A DNA stretch of 64,000 nucleotides from JACIWB01 sp038818725 (GTDB taxonomy: Archaea; Thermoplasmatota; E2; UBA202; JdFR-43): NCBI GenBank assembly GCA_038818725.1, contig JAWAYL010000003.1, forward strand, positions 7,074 through 71,073, written 5' to 3'. Both the position numbers and the translations under genes were made by a program. Below are positions 32,117 to 41,254 of the stretch, in pieces (positions within the stretch are counted from its first letter, which is position 1; each line of letters starts with the position of its first letter). The notes beneath the pieces were generated by a model, which was not told the origin of the DNA, made no database searches, and saw nothing but the letters and a program-made list of their open reading frames with translations.

Positions 32117-33484
32117 ATGCTTGAAATTGAAAAAGATTTAAAAAGTAAAATTGATAGAATACTAAAAAATTATTTACCAGATAAAATATCAAATCCTTCA
32201 GAAAAAGCAATTTATGAACCATCAAGCATGTATAACATGCCAAAAGAAAAGGCAGATGAATACAGATTTAATGCGATAAAATATGTTTTTAAACATCATT
32301 ACGAAAATAATAAGTTTTATCGAAGCTTATGCAAGGAAAAAAATGTTAAGCCAGATGATATAAAAAGTATTGAAGATTTTAATAAGATACCTTTAATAAC
32401 CCATAAATTCTTTAAAGATTATCCTAATGGAAAAGATTTTGCAATATGGCTTGCAAATTTAATGTCTGTAGAAATTCCAAAAGTAGTTATAAAGGGTAAA
32501 AATCCATCATATGATGATGTTATTGAAGCATTTCAGCAAGCTGGCATAACAGTTTGCTATAGCAGTGGAACAACTGGAAAATTCACATTTATTCCAAGAG
32601 ATGAAAAAACTTATAGGATGGGACAATATGCAATTGCAAGATGCGCAATAGAGATGCTCAGCAGCTGGTATGATTATGATGCAAGCGCCTATTTACTATT
32701 TCCTAACCCAAAGAAAACAAACATTTATGTAGGAAAGGTAACAAATGTTTTATTTGATTTAATTAAAGATGTAAAAGTGGCAATAGACAGAAAAATAACA
32801 ACCCAATTGCTTCGTATTTCAATGGGTGTAGCATTTACTTTCAAAGAAAAAATGATGAGCAAGATGGCAAGGCATGCAACCAAAAAAATGAACGAAGAAA
32901 TGGTAGAAAATATAATTTCTTGGGCAGAAGAAAAAAATGAAAAGAAGGAAAGATGCGGACTTGTTGGCGCCCCATTTATTTTGCATATGGTAATGGAAAA
33001 GATGATTGAAGAAGGAAAAAGATTCGATTTTGGAGAAAATGGGGCGGTGCTTACTGGTGGGGGATGGAAAATATATGAAGGCAAAAGATTGCCAGTTAAG
33101 GAATTTAGAGAAAAAGTTGAGCATCTTTTTGGCATACCCAAAGAAAATTGCCTTGATTTATATGGAATGGTTGAAGCAAATGGTTTTATGATTCATTGTC
33201 CAGAAGGGCACTATTTGCATATCCCTAATACTTATCTTCATCCAATAGTTTTAGATGAAAATGGTGAAGAAGTAGCTTATGGAGAGGAAGGAAGATTTGC
33301 CTTTCTTGATGCCATTGCTTTAAGTTATCCTGGTTTCATAGTAACTGGTGATAAAGTTAGGATACACGAAACATGTCCAGCATGCAACAGGACAACACCT
33401 GTGCTTGAGCCAGAGATAGAGAGAATAAGGGGAGAAGAAATTAGAGGGTGTGCTGAAGAAATGAGGAAGTTAATGCTTGAGTAA
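32117..33484 (+). CDS. LuxE/PaaK-like acyl-protein synthetase (adenylate-forming)
   Basis: The 455-residue protein has the adenylation motif VCYSSGTTGKFTFIPRD (about 150), a DLYGMVEANGF motif where ANL enzymes have the A5 core, and FIVTGDKVRI near the end. Early residues (YEPSSMYNMPKEKADEYRFN, FNKIPLITHKFFKDYP) match the LuxE family, which activates fatty acids as acyl-AMP and moves them to a protein cysteine. A late CPAC (ETCPACNRTTP) resembles PaaK zinc motifs. Substrate unknown. The transglutaminase-like gene follows with almost no gap. The in-frame TTG just upstream is less likely than this ATG. Confidence 0.8.
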   Translation: MLEIEKDLKSKIDRILKNYLPDKISNPSEKAIYEPSSMYNMPKEKADEYRFNAIKYVFKHHYENNKFYRSLCKEKNVKPDDIKSIEDFNKIPLITHKFFKDYPNGKDFAIWLANLMSVEIPKVVIKGKNPSYDDVIEAFQQAGITVCYSSGTTGKFTFIPRDEKTYRMGQYAIARCAIEMLSSWYDYDASAYLLFPNPKKTNIYVGKVTNVLFDLIKDVKVAIDRKITTQLLRISMGVAFTFKEKMMSKMARHATKKMNEEMVENIISWAEEKNEKKERCGLVGAPFILHMVMEKMIEEGKRFDFGENGAVLTGGGWKIYEGKRLPVKEFREKVEHLFGIPKENCLDLYGMVEANGFMIHCPEGHYLHIPNTYLHPIVLDENGEEVAYGEEGRFAFLDAIALSYPGFIVTGDKVRIHETCPACNRTTPVLEPEIERIRGEEIRGCAEEMRKLMLE

Positions 33485-33485
33485 T

Positions 33486-34445
33486 ATGATATCCTGGATA
33501 GAAAAAGGATATATAATGCCGTGGAGAATGTTTAAAAATGTAATAAGAACTATGCCAGCTCTTGCCATAACGATGGCAAAGCATCCTCGCCTTGTGATTC
33601 AGCAGCATAGAGGGGAAAAAGTAAAATGGTTTAAAAGCAAGCCAAGTTATGAAATACCAGAATATAAGGAAGGAATGAAGTTCTGCAAATCAAATGAAAG
33701 ATATCTTCGCCCAACCCATCTCTGCAATAGCCATGCAAAAGAGATAATTGCAATGGCAAATGAGCTTGGAGCTTTTAAAAAAGATGATTGGGAATATGCG
33801 GAAAGTGTTTTTAATTTTGTAAAGAGGAATATAAAGCTCGCATTTGTCCCAATGACGGGCGTTGTCGAAACACTTAAAAACGGTTGCGGGACATGTGTTC
33901 ATCAACTTTCTCTTTTTGCTGCCCTCTGCAGGGCGGGCGGGCTGAAGGCGAGATATCATTTATATACGCTTGCCCTTATAGAGCCAATGTATAAGGCAAT
34001 GGTTGAAGTTTCTCCAATTGTTAAAGGATGGTATGATGCTTTTGGAACTTTTATGCTCCATGGAACAGCACAAGTAATGATAGATGGTAAATGGGTAGTT
34101 GCTGACCCAACATTTACTCCAGCAGATGAGGCTGCTATGGGCATCCCTATTGCAAAACTTGGAGATGAGCCAACTGGAATATGGAATTATCCAGTTAAAG
34201 ATACAGAAGTCTTTCTTGAAGGTCTTCCATATGGTGTAGGCATAGGATGGGATTTCTTTGTAAAAATTCTTGGTCCAAAGGAAGCGCAGAAAGTAAATGA
34301 AAGCTTGGAAAGAGAAAGGAAAAAAGGAGAAAAAATATTGCAGGAGATGGGAGAAGAAAATTATGATAGAATGGTAAGGGAAAAATACAAGGCAAAAATA
34401 CCAAAAATAACTCTCGAAAAGTGCCCTAATATAGTGTTTAAATGA
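33486..34445 (+). CDS. Transglutaminase-like cysteine protease-fold protein
   Basis: The product is about 319 residues with a papain-like transglutaminase core. The likely triad is C137 in NGCGTCVHQLSLFAALCRA, H192 in FMLHGTAQVMIDG and D207 in KWVVADPTF. No signal peptide or clear membrane span is seen, so it acts in the cytoplasm. Such proteins act as proteases or amide-forming or -breaking enzymes. It starts two bases after the LuxE-like stop and overlaps the Mut7-C gene by four bases, so these three form an operon of unknown purpose. Confidence 0.8.
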   Translation: MISWIEKGYIMPWRMFKNVIRTMPALAITMAKHPRLVIQQHRGEKVKWFKSKPSYEIPEYKEGMKFCKSNERYLRPTHLCNSHAKEIIAMANELGAFKKDDWEYAESVFNFVKRNIKLAFVPMTGVVETLKNGCGTCVHQLSLFAALCRAGGLKARYHLYTLALIEPMYKAMVEVSPIVKGWYDAFGTFMLHGTAQVMIDGKWVVADPTFTPADEAAMGIPIAKLGDEPTGIWNYPVKDTEVFLEGLPYGVGIGWDFFVKILGPKEAQKVNESLERERKKGEKILQEMGEENYDRMVREKYKAKIPKITLEKCPNIVFK

Positions 34446-34906
34446 AATTTTTATGTGATGAAATGCTTGGCAGGCTTGCAAAATGGCTTCGTATTATGGG
34501 TTATGATGTTTTATATTTAAAAAATATGGAAGATGAAAAAATAGTTGAAAAAGCAATAAAGGAGGATAGAATTTTGATTACAAGAGATAAAAAACTTGCC
34601 AAAAAATTCAAAAATTCTCTTTATATTGAAGAAAAAGATATAAATGAGCAGATAAAAAAAGTGGTTGAAAAACTTAAAATAAGAATTGATGAAGAAAATT
34701 TTCTTTCAAGATGCACTATTTGCAATATTGAAATAGAAAAAATAGAAAAAGAAAAAGTTAAAGGAAAAGTTCCAGATAATGTTTTTGAAAATATGAGTGA
34801 ATTTTGGATATGCAAAAAGTGCGGGCGCATCTACTGGGCTGGCACCCACTGGAAAAACATGAAGGAGAAAATAGAAGAAATAGGAAAAATAGAGTCAGCA
34901 ATTTGA
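34442..34906 (+). CDS. Mut7-C RNase-domain (PIN-like) protein with zinc ribbon
   Basis: The 154-residue protein starts KFLCDEMLGRLAKWLRIMGY, the Mut7-C signature with an acidic metal residue. ILITRDKKLAKKF carries further acidic/basic active-site residues. A C-terminal zinc ribbon follows: SRCTICNIEIE and WICKKCGRIYWAGTHWKNM. Mut7-C domains are predicted ribonucleases found alone in many archaea. It overlaps the transglutaminase-like gene (ATGA). Targets are unknown. Confidence 0.88.
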   Translation: MKFLCDEMLGRLAKWLRIMGYDVLYLKNMEDEKIVEKAIKEDRILITRDKKLAKKFKNSLYIEEKDINEQIKKVVEKLKIRIDEENFLSRCTICNIEIEKIEKEKVKGKVPDNVFENMSEFWICKKCGRIYWAGTHWKNMKEKIEEIGKIESAI

Positions 34907-34938
34907 AAAACTTAAATTATTTTTTTGATTTTTCTATC

Positions 34939-35730
34939 ATGGATTTCTTACAAAACTTTAATCCAGTAATGCAGGCATTTATTGCATCTTCCTTTACATG
35001 GCTTTTAACTGCATTTGGATCATCAATTGTTTTTCTTACTAAAAAAATGAGCAGGAAATTGCTGGACAGCATGCTTGGTTTTGCTGCTGGTATAATGATT
35101 TCCGCAAGCTTCTGGTCATTGCTTTTGCCTTCTGTTGAAATGATGGAGGGAAAAAATTTTTCATGGCTTCCAGCTTTAATGGGGTTTCTGCTTGGAGGAG
35201 TGTTTATTTTGATTATGGATAAAATTCTTCCACATCTTCACTTTGGGTATGAGAAGGCAGAGGGTTTAAAAACAAGCTGGCATAAAACAACATTGCTTAT
35301 TCTTGCAATAACATTACATAATATACCAGAAGGAGTTGCAATTGGTGTTGCTTTTGGAGCAGTTGCATATGGTGCTTCTTATTCATCAGCCATTACTCTA
35401 GCAATAGGTATTGGCTTACAAAATTTTCCTGAAGGAATAGCTGTTTCTATGCCTTTAAAAGGGGAAGGAATCTCGTCACTAAAAAGTTTCTTTTATGGGC
35501 AACTTTCAGCAATCGTTGAGCCAATTTTTGCAGTTTTAGGAGCATTTGCAGTTTTTATTTTTAAATCAATTCTTCCATATGCTCTCGCTTTTGCGGCTGG
35601 AGCAATGATTTTTGTTGTTGTTGAAGAAATTATTCCAGAATCGCAAAGGGGAGGAAATATTGATTTGGCTACAGTTTCAGCTATGCTTGGATTTGCTACA
35701 ATGATGTTTCTGGATGTTGCCTTTGGATAA
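34939..35730 (+). CDS. ZIP-family metal transporter
   Basis: The 263-residue membrane protein has about eight helices and the ZIP metal-site motifs in helices 4 and 5: LHNIPEGVAIGVAFG and LQNFPEGIAVSMPLKG. A histidine-containing loop (KILPHLHFGYEKAEG) lies between helices 3 and 4. It probably imports zinc or other divalent metals. The longest frame runs back to 34804 inside the Mut7-C gene; the ATG at 34939 gives a sensible N-terminus. The convergent lipoprotein gene ends one base later. Confidence 0.9.
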   Translation: MDFLQNFNPVMQAFIASSFTWLLTAFGSSIVFLTKKMSRKLLDSMLGFAAGIMISASFWSLLLPSVEMMEGKNFSWLPALMGFLLGGVFILIMDKILPHLHFGYEKAEGLKTSWHKTTLLILAITLHNIPEGVAIGVAFGAVAYGASYSSAITLAIGIGLQNFPEGIAVSMPLKGEGISSLKSFFYGQLSAIVEPIFAVLGAFAVFIFKSILPYALAFAAGAMIFVVVEEIIPESQRGGNIDLATVSAMLGFATMMFLDVAFG

Positions 35731-35731
35731 C

Positions 35732-36184
35732 TCAACTAATCCAGCCAATATTTCCTTCCCATTCGTATGTTTCATTTAATGAGGGCCAGTAAAATTTTAT
35801 ACGTCCAAAATAACTTTTTCCGAATTCAGGAGCAACATAGTTAGGATAAAAACTTCTTGCAATAAATTCCTTAAGAATAGCCTCCTTTACTTCACTTCCT
35901 TCTTGATACAATGGTTCAACTATTGCTGGCCCGTTTTCAATTGGTCCTATACCCATTTCAAGCCCTTCCTGCGGTGGAAAATATATGTCGCAGCGAGGTG
36001 CCCCTTTTTCCTTACCAACCCATTTTACTTTCATATTAAGCAATACTTCATTGGGATTTTCTGTTTCTCTAAAAAATACGCTCAGCACCTCAAATTTATC
36101 TGTTTCTTTTGCTTCTTTTTCGCTTTTTAAACATCCAAGCATTGCAAATGAGAAAAATATTAACATGGAGAGGATTTTTTTCAT
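35732..36184 (-). CDS. Predicted lipoprotein of unknown function
   Basis: The 150-residue product has a lipoprotein-type signal peptide (LSMLIFFSFAMLGC), with the Cys at about residue 18 as the probable lipid site. Then come a charged linker (LKSEKEAKETDKF) and a compact, probably beta-rich domain (VLLNMKVKWVGKEKG, YFPPQEGLEMGIG, FGKSYFGRIKFYWPSL). I do not recognise the family. It follows gpmI on the same strand by 14 bases, so it may be divergently unrelated or weakly co-expressed. Confidence 0.65.
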   Translation of the reverse strand: MKKILSMLIFFSFAMLGCLKSEKEAKETDKFEVLSVFFRETENPNEVLLNMKVKWVGKEKGAPRCDIYFPPQEGLEMGIGPIENGPAIVEPLYQEGSEVKEAILKEFIARSFYPNYVAPEFGKSYFGRIKFYWPSLNETYEWEGNIGWIS

Positions 36185-36198
36185 AAAATTATAATTAT

Positions 36199-37674
36199 TC
36201 AGATTATTAAACTTTTACTCATTTCTTTTGGCTTTTCTAATCCCATTATTTCAAGAATTGTTGGTGCTATATTTCCAAGAACTCCTTTATTTAATTTCAA
36301 ATCTAAACCAGCAACAATAAATGGAACCGGATTTTTTGTATGAGATGTTTTAATTTCATTATCCTCAAACATTTCTTCAGCATTTCCATGGTCTGCGGTT
36401 ATTATCGCAATTCCTTTTTTTCTTAGCACCACATCAACTATTTTTCCAACGCATTCATCCACTACTTCAATTGCTTTTAATGTAGCATGCCAGCAGCCCG
36501 TATGCCCAACCATATCAGGATTTGCATAATTTATAACAATAAAATCATATTTTTCTATATTTTTTAACGCAATTTCTGTTATTTCATAAGCACTCATCTC
36601 TGGTTTTGTATCATAGGTTGCAACTTTTGGGGAAGGAATAAGAATTCTTTCTTCTCCTTCAAAAGGATTTTCTCTTCCCCCGTTAAAAAAATATGTTACA
36701 TGAGCATATTTTTCAGTTTCAGCAATTCTAAGCTGCTTTAGCCCATTTAAAGAAATTATTTCGCCAATTGTATTTTTAATATTTTCAGTTTCAAAAGCAA
36801 AAGGAACCGGCAGTGATGCATCATATCTTGTTAGAGTTATAAAATGAATTTTTAGGGGCAAGCGAGGAAATGCATTAAAGTCATCTCTTGTAAAAGCTTC
36901 AGTTAGCTGTCTTGCCCTATCGGCACGAAAATTGAAGAATACTACAACATCTCCATTTTTTATTCTCCCCTTTTCATTTATTACTGTTGGGCTAATAAAT
37001 TCATCTGTTTCGCCTTGCATATATGCTATTTTTATTCCTTCTTCCGCATTTTTTACTTTTCTTCTTCTCCCTTTAACAAGCATATCATAAGCTTTTTTTG
37101 TTCTATCCCATCTTCTATCTCTATCCATTGCAAAATATCTTCCGATTAAGCTCGCTATTTCTCCAATGCCTATTTCACATATTTTATCTTCAAGTTGCTT
37201 TATATATTCCATTGCACTTTTTGGAGGAGTATCTCTTCCATCAAGGAAACAATGTATATATACTTCCTTCACCCCATTAATTTTTGCCATTTCAAGAAGA
37301 GCATATAGATGTTCCATCATTGAATGCACCCCCCCATCGCCTATTAAACCAATTAAATGAAGCCTACTTTTTTTTGCTTTTTCCATTGCTTCATTCAAAA
37401 CTTTATTTTCAAAAAAACTCCCATCTTTTATTGCTCTTAAAATTTTAAGAGATTCCTGCTCAACAATTCTGCCCGCCCCTATATTTATATGCCCAACTTC
37501 AGAATTGCCCGCAAGCCAAAAAGGCAGGCCAACGTTTTCACCACTTGCTTCCAGTATTGTTTTAGAAAAAATTTTCCAATACCTATTGAAATTTGGCTTC
37601 TTTGCATAATAAATCGCATTACCTCTCTTTCTGTTGCTATGACCCCAGCCATCAAGTATGGCAAGTAAAATCAT
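36199..37674 (-). CDS. gpmI: 2,3-bisphosphoglycerate-independent phosphoglycerate mutase, bacterial GpmI type
   Basis: The 491-residue metalloenzyme has LAILDGWGHS (metal Asp), the phospho-serine motif LAGNSEVGHINIGAGR, FLDGRDTPPKSAMEYIKQLE, FFNFRADRARQLTEAF and the metal motifs NPDMVGHTG and ITADHGNAEEM. It interconverts 3- and 2-phosphoglycerate. Most archaea use the distantly related ApgM, so this long bacterial-type enzyme suggests ancient transfer or lineage-specific replacement. It lies downstream of tRNA-His on the same strand. Confidence 0.93.
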   Translation of the reverse strand: MILLAILDGWGHSNRKRGNAIYYAKKPNFNRYWKIFSKTILEASGENVGLPFWLAGNSEVGHINIGAGRIVEQESLKILRAIKDGSFFENKVLNEAMEKAKKSRLHLIGLIGDGGVHSMMEHLYALLEMAKINGVKEVYIHCFLDGRDTPPKSAMEYIKQLEDKICEIGIGEIASLIGRYFAMDRDRRWDRTKKAYDMLVKGRRRKVKNAEEGIKIAYMQGETDEFISPTVINEKGRIKNGDVVVFFNFRADRARQLTEAFTRDDFNAFPRLPLKIHFITLTRYDASLPVPFAFETENIKNTIGEIISLNGLKQLRIAETEKYAHVTYFFNGGRENPFEGEERILIPSPKVATYDTKPEMSAYEITEIALKNIEKYDFIVINYANPDMVGHTGCWHATLKAIEVVDECVGKIVDVVLRKKGIAIITADHGNAEEMFEDNEIKTSHTKNPVPFIVAGLDLKLNKGVLGNIAPTILEIMGLEKPKEMSKSLII

Positions 37675-37714
37675 TCTTTTCTTTATGCTTTACATAAATA
37701 AAAATTTTGGGAAG

Positions 37715-37830
37715 GGCCCGGGCCGGGATTTTCAAGCAACTTGCTTTAATGCGCAACTTGCACAAGTTGCAGTTTGAACCCGGGTCAAGGGATCCACAGT
37801 CCCTTATGTTACCGCTACACCACCCAGGCC
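37715..37830 (-). tRNA. tRNA-His (anticodon GUG) with T-loop intron
   Basis: On the minus strand the acceptor GCCTGGG pairs with CCCGGGC, and the discriminator is C73. An encoded G before position 1 (37830) is the normal histidine identity base. The anticodon stem AGGGA/TCCCT encloses CTGTGGA, anticodon GTG. The T-stem is CCGGG/CCCGG and the T-loop TTCAAA-T is interrupted by 44 bases (37729-37772). Removal restores TTCAAAT. Confidence 0.92.
37729..37772 (-). other. T-loop tRNA intron (44 nt), His copy
   Basis: It is identical over all 44 bases to the intron in tRNA-Gly(GCC) at 48669-48712, although the host tRNAs differ outside the T-arm. Here the exon T-loop UUCAA pairs perfectly with intron UUGAA (five pairs), next to bulges ACU and AAU and an eight-pair inner helix GCAACUUG/CAAGUUGC. 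The glycine hosts have one G-U wobble in the same helix. Confidence 0.8.
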
Positions 37831-37881
37831 ACAAACATGAAAAAATTATTGATTAATAATTTTTTGCCTTGTAAAAGCCTT

Positions 37882-39129
37882 TTAAAGCCATATAATCTGC
37901 AGAAAGAGATGAGAAACTGCAACTGCAATTAATGTAAATGGTAAGCTTATTTTCAAATATTCTTTCAATTTTATTTTATATCCATTTTTTTCAAGAATCC
38001 CGCAAGCAAAAACATTTGCAGTTGCCCCTATGGGTGTGATGTTTCCTCCTATGCCTGTTCCTATAAGCATTCCAAAAAGAAGAGGATAAGGAGAAATGCT
38101 TAAAATGCTTGCTATTTGCCTGCATACAGGGATCATAATTATTGTATATGGCACATTATCAACAAAAGAAGAAATTGCTACTGAGAGCCAGACAATCATT
38201 GCAACCATTATACTCGAGCTTTTTATTCCAATTTTTCCAAACCATTTTGAAAAATCACTAAGCAAGCCAGTTAATTCAAGAGATGAAACAACAACAAATA
38301 TGCCCGTTATAAAAAAGAAAGAATTCCAATCAAATTCAAAAATCATTTTCTTTAAATTTTTTCTTCCAAAGGCAAGAGAAATTAAGCCTACAGTTAAGCC
38401 AACAATTCCAACTTTTATTCCAAAATATGGACATATTGCAAGTGCTAAAACACCTCCAATAAAAATAATTGATGGAATATAATCAACCCTTATCTTTTCA
38501 TCTTCCATTTCAAAAGATTTATTCATTTTTCTAAAAATTAATAGGAGGGAAAGTAAAGCGGAGATAACTCCAAAAATAGATAATGTACCAATACTTATCT
38601 TATTGGAAAACCAGTAAAAATCAAAAAATTTCATTCCAGTTTCTATAGCAAGAATAATTGATGGCGGGTCTGCAATCATTGTGACTGTTGTTGCAACATT
38701 TGAACTTATTGCAATTGGAACAAGATAATAGAAAAGATTTGATTTGAGCCTTTTTGCAACTTCTATTGCAACTGGAGCCATAATAAGAACAACTCCAACA
38801 TTTTCCATAAAAGAAGAAATAAAAGCAGTTATTGCACATAGAACAAATATAACATATTTTTCTTTTTTAAATTTTTTTATTATCTTATGAGCGATAAATG
38901 ATGGCACTCCGCTTTCCAAAAAAATATATGAAACCATCATGAAACCCCAGTAAATTGCTAAAACATCCCATTTTATTGCTTCAAAAAGAGCATATCTTGC
39001 GGGCACAATATCAAGCAAAATAAGTAAAATTGCAGAGATAATTGCTGGATAAACTATTTTTATTTTTCTTGAAATTGCCATCGAATAACATATTACAAAT
39101 ACTAACAATGCTATTATCTTTCCATCCAT
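37882..39129 (-). CDS. SLC13/ArsB-type anion or cation permease
   Basis: The 415-residue protein has about eleven hydrophobic helices in two repeats. Each half has a re-entrant motif of the ion transporter superfamily: SSFMENVGVVLIMAPVAIE with ADPPSIILA, and SSFVDNVPYTIIMIPVCRQ with GGNITPIGATANVFA. This matches ArsB/NhaD/CitM-like transporters. Substrate (arsenite, dicarboxylate or sodium/proton exchange) cannot be told from sequence, and no ars genes are adjacent. Confidence 0.85.
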   Translation of the reverse strand: MDGKIIALLVFVICYSMAISRKIKIVYPAIISAILLILLDIVPARYALFEAIKWDVLAIYWGFMMVSYIFLESGVPSFIAHKIIKKFKKEKYVIFVLCAITAFISSFMENVGVVLIMAPVAIEVAKRLKSNLFYYLVPIAISSNVATTVTMIADPPSIILAIETGMKFFDFYWFSNKISIGTLSIFGVISALLSLLLIFRKMNKSFEMEDEKIRVDYIPSIIFIGGVLALAICPYFGIKVGIVGLTVGLISLAFGRKNLKKMIFEFDWNSFFFITGIFVVVSSLELTGLLSDFSKWFGKIGIKSSSIMVAMIVWLSVAISSFVDNVPYTIIMIPVCRQIASILSISPYPLLFGMLIGTGIGGNITPIGATANVFACGILEKNGYKIKLKEYLKISLPFTLIAVAVSHLFLQIIWL

Positions 39130-39305
39130 TCAAGAGGAATTTGTTATTCATATATAATTTTGTTGAAAACTCTTGCAGTATTTCCGCATGTTGAATAGGG
39201 AGGGCAAGGGAATAAGATCATGTTTTTGGTAATAATCTGGAGTGAAAATTTGTTGAAAAAGCTTCATATGATAAAATTTAAGTATTCTTTACATATTCAC
39301 CCGAT

Positions 39306-41225
39306 ATGAAAGAGATATCAAAAGAAATAATATCGCCACCAGATGAGTTTGTTAATAAAGCATTGATAAAGGATAAAAAAGTATATGAAGAAGGAGAGAA
39401 CTATATTGAATTCTGGGAAAAAAGAGCAAAGGAAATGATTTATTGGTATAAAAAATGGGATAAAGTTCTGGATGCAAATCCTCCTTATTATAAATGGTTT
39501 ATAAATGGAAAATTAAATGCTTCATATAATTGTCTTGATAGATGGCTTAAAGATAAGGGAGATAAAATTGCATATATATGGGAAGGAGAAATGGGGGAGG
39601 TTAAAAAAATAACATATAAGCAACTACATCATGAAGTATGCAGATTTGCAAATGCGTTAAAAAGCATAGGAGTTAAAAAAGGAGATATTGTCACAATCTA
39701 TCTTCCCATGGTGCTTGAATTACCGATAGCGATGCTCGCTTGCGCCAGGATAGGGGCGCCTCATTCAGTTGTTTTTGCTGGGTTTAGCAGTGAAGCGCTG
39801 AAAGACAGGATGGAGGATGCGGGCTCGAGATATTTGATAACATGCGATGGCTACTATAGGAGAGGGAAATTGATAAATCATAAGGAAAAGGCAGATGAGG
39901 GAATTAAAAATCTAGATGTTGAGAAAGTAGTTGTTGCAAAAAGATTAGAGGAAGAAGTGAATATGAAAGAAGGGCGTGATATATGGTGGGATGAAATTGT
40001 TAAAAATATGCCGAGCAAATGCGAGCCAGAAATAATGGATGCGTGCGATTTACTATTTTTAATGTATACATCTGGAACAACTGGCAAACCAAAAGGAGTT
40101 ATGCACAGCACAGGTGGCTATCTTGTTGGAGTTACAACAACAATGAAATGGGTTTTTGATATAAAAGATGAAGATATTTTCTGGTGCACCGCAGATATTG
40201 GATGGATTACAGGGCACAGCTATATTGTTTATGGGCCTCTTGCAACAGCAACAACAAGCATAATATATGAAGGAGCTCCTGATTATCCAACACCTGGCAG
40301 ATGGTGGGAGATAATAGAGAAATATAAAGTTACAATATTTTATACCGCTCCGACTGCAATAAGAATGGCAATGAAATGGGGTGAAAAATGGCCAAATGAA
40401 CATGATTTAAGCAGTTTGCGCCTCCTTGGCTCAGTTGGAGAACCAATAAATCCTGAAGCATGGCTGTGGTATTATAATGTAATTGGCAAAAGAAGATGCC
40501 CCATTGTGGATACTTGGTGGATGACCGAAACTGGCATGCATTTAATAACTCCATTGCCAGGCATAACAAAACTAAAGCCAGGCTCCGCAACATTTCCTTT
40601 CCCTGGAGTGAAAGCAGAAGTAAGAGATGAAAATGGTATTTGTCCAGTTGGTCAGAAAGGAGAACTTGTTATAACTAGGCCTTGGCCATCAATGCTTCTT
40701 GGTTTATATAGAGCAGATGATAAATACATTGAAGAATATTGGAGTAAATACGGATATGATAAATTTTATACAGGAGATGGGGCATTAGTGGATGAAGATG
40801 GCTACTTCTGGCTTCTTGGAAGAATTGGAGATGTATTGAATGTCGCAGGCCATCGCCTTGGAACCGCGGAAGTTGAAAGTGCTTTAATAACCCATCCAGC
40901 GGTTGCAGAAACTGCGGTTGTTGCAATAAATCATGAAATAAAGGGGCAGGCGCCGCTAGCTTATGTTGTGCTTAAAGAAGGATTTAAGCCAAGTGAGGAA
41001 CTGAAAAAAGAATTGATAAAACAAGTTGATAAAATAATAGGTCCAACTGCAAGACCAGAGGACATAATATTTGTTGACGATTTGCCAAAAACAAGAAGCG
41101 GAAAAATAATGAGAAGATTGCTAAAACAAATTGCAAACAATGAAATGCTTGGGGATATAACAACTCTAAGAAATCCAGAAATTGTTGAGCATATAAAAGA
41201 AGCATTTGAAAAGCGAAAAGTTTAG
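39306..41225 (+). CDS. acsA: Acetyl-CoA synthetase, AMP-forming
   Basis: The 639-residue enzyme has the N-terminal acetyl-CoA synthetase domain (INGKLNASYNCLDRW), P-loop MYTSGTTGKPKGVMHSTGGY (about 258-277), ADIGWITGHSY, VDTWWMTETG, YTGDGALVDEDGYFWLLGRI, DVLNVAGHRLGTAE and the catalytic lysine motif PKTRSGKIMRR near residue 600. It activates acetate to acetyl-CoA using ATP. In a heterotroph lacking visible ADP-forming enzyme here it would support acetate assimilation. A 176-base AT-rich gap precedes it, with a TATA-like AAATTTAAG about 30 bases upstream. Confidence 0.95.
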   Translation: MKEISKEIISPPDEFVNKALIKDKKVYEEGENYIEFWEKRAKEMIYWYKKWDKVLDANPPYYKWFINGKLNASYNCLDRWLKDKGDKIAYIWEGEMGEVKKITYKQLHHEVCRFANALKSIGVKKGDIVTIYLPMVLELPIAMLACARIGAPHSVVFAGFSSEALKDRMEDAGSRYLITCDGYYRRGKLINHKEKADEGIKNLDVEKVVVAKRLEEEVNMKEGRDIWWDEIVKNMPSKCEPEIMDACDLLFLMYTSGTTGKPKGVMHSTGGYLVGVTTTMKWVFDIKDEDIFWCTADIGWITGHSYIVYGPLATATTSIIYEGAPDYPTPGRWWEIIEKYKVTIFYTAPTAIRMAMKWGEKWPNEHDLSSLRLLGSVGEPINPEAWLWYYNVIGKRRCPIVDTWWMTETGMHLITPLPGITKLKPGSATFPFPGVKAEVRDENGICPVGQKGELVITRPWPSMLLGLYRADDKYIEEYWSKYGYDKFYTGDGALVDEDGYFWLLGRIGDVLNVAGHRLGTAEVESALITHPAVAETAVVAINHEIKGQAPLAYVVLKEGFKPSEELKKELIKQVDKIIGPTARPEDIIFVDDLPKTRSGKIMRRLLKQIANNEMLGDITTLRNPEIVEHIKEAFEKRKV

Positions 41226-41254
41226 AAACATGAAATGTATATATAAGTGATAAA

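Noticed and set aside
34804..34938. N-terminal extension of the ZIP transporter starting at 34804
   Set aside because: It lies inside the Mut7-C gene in another frame, is not hydrophobic and does not fit the family; the start at 34939 is normal.
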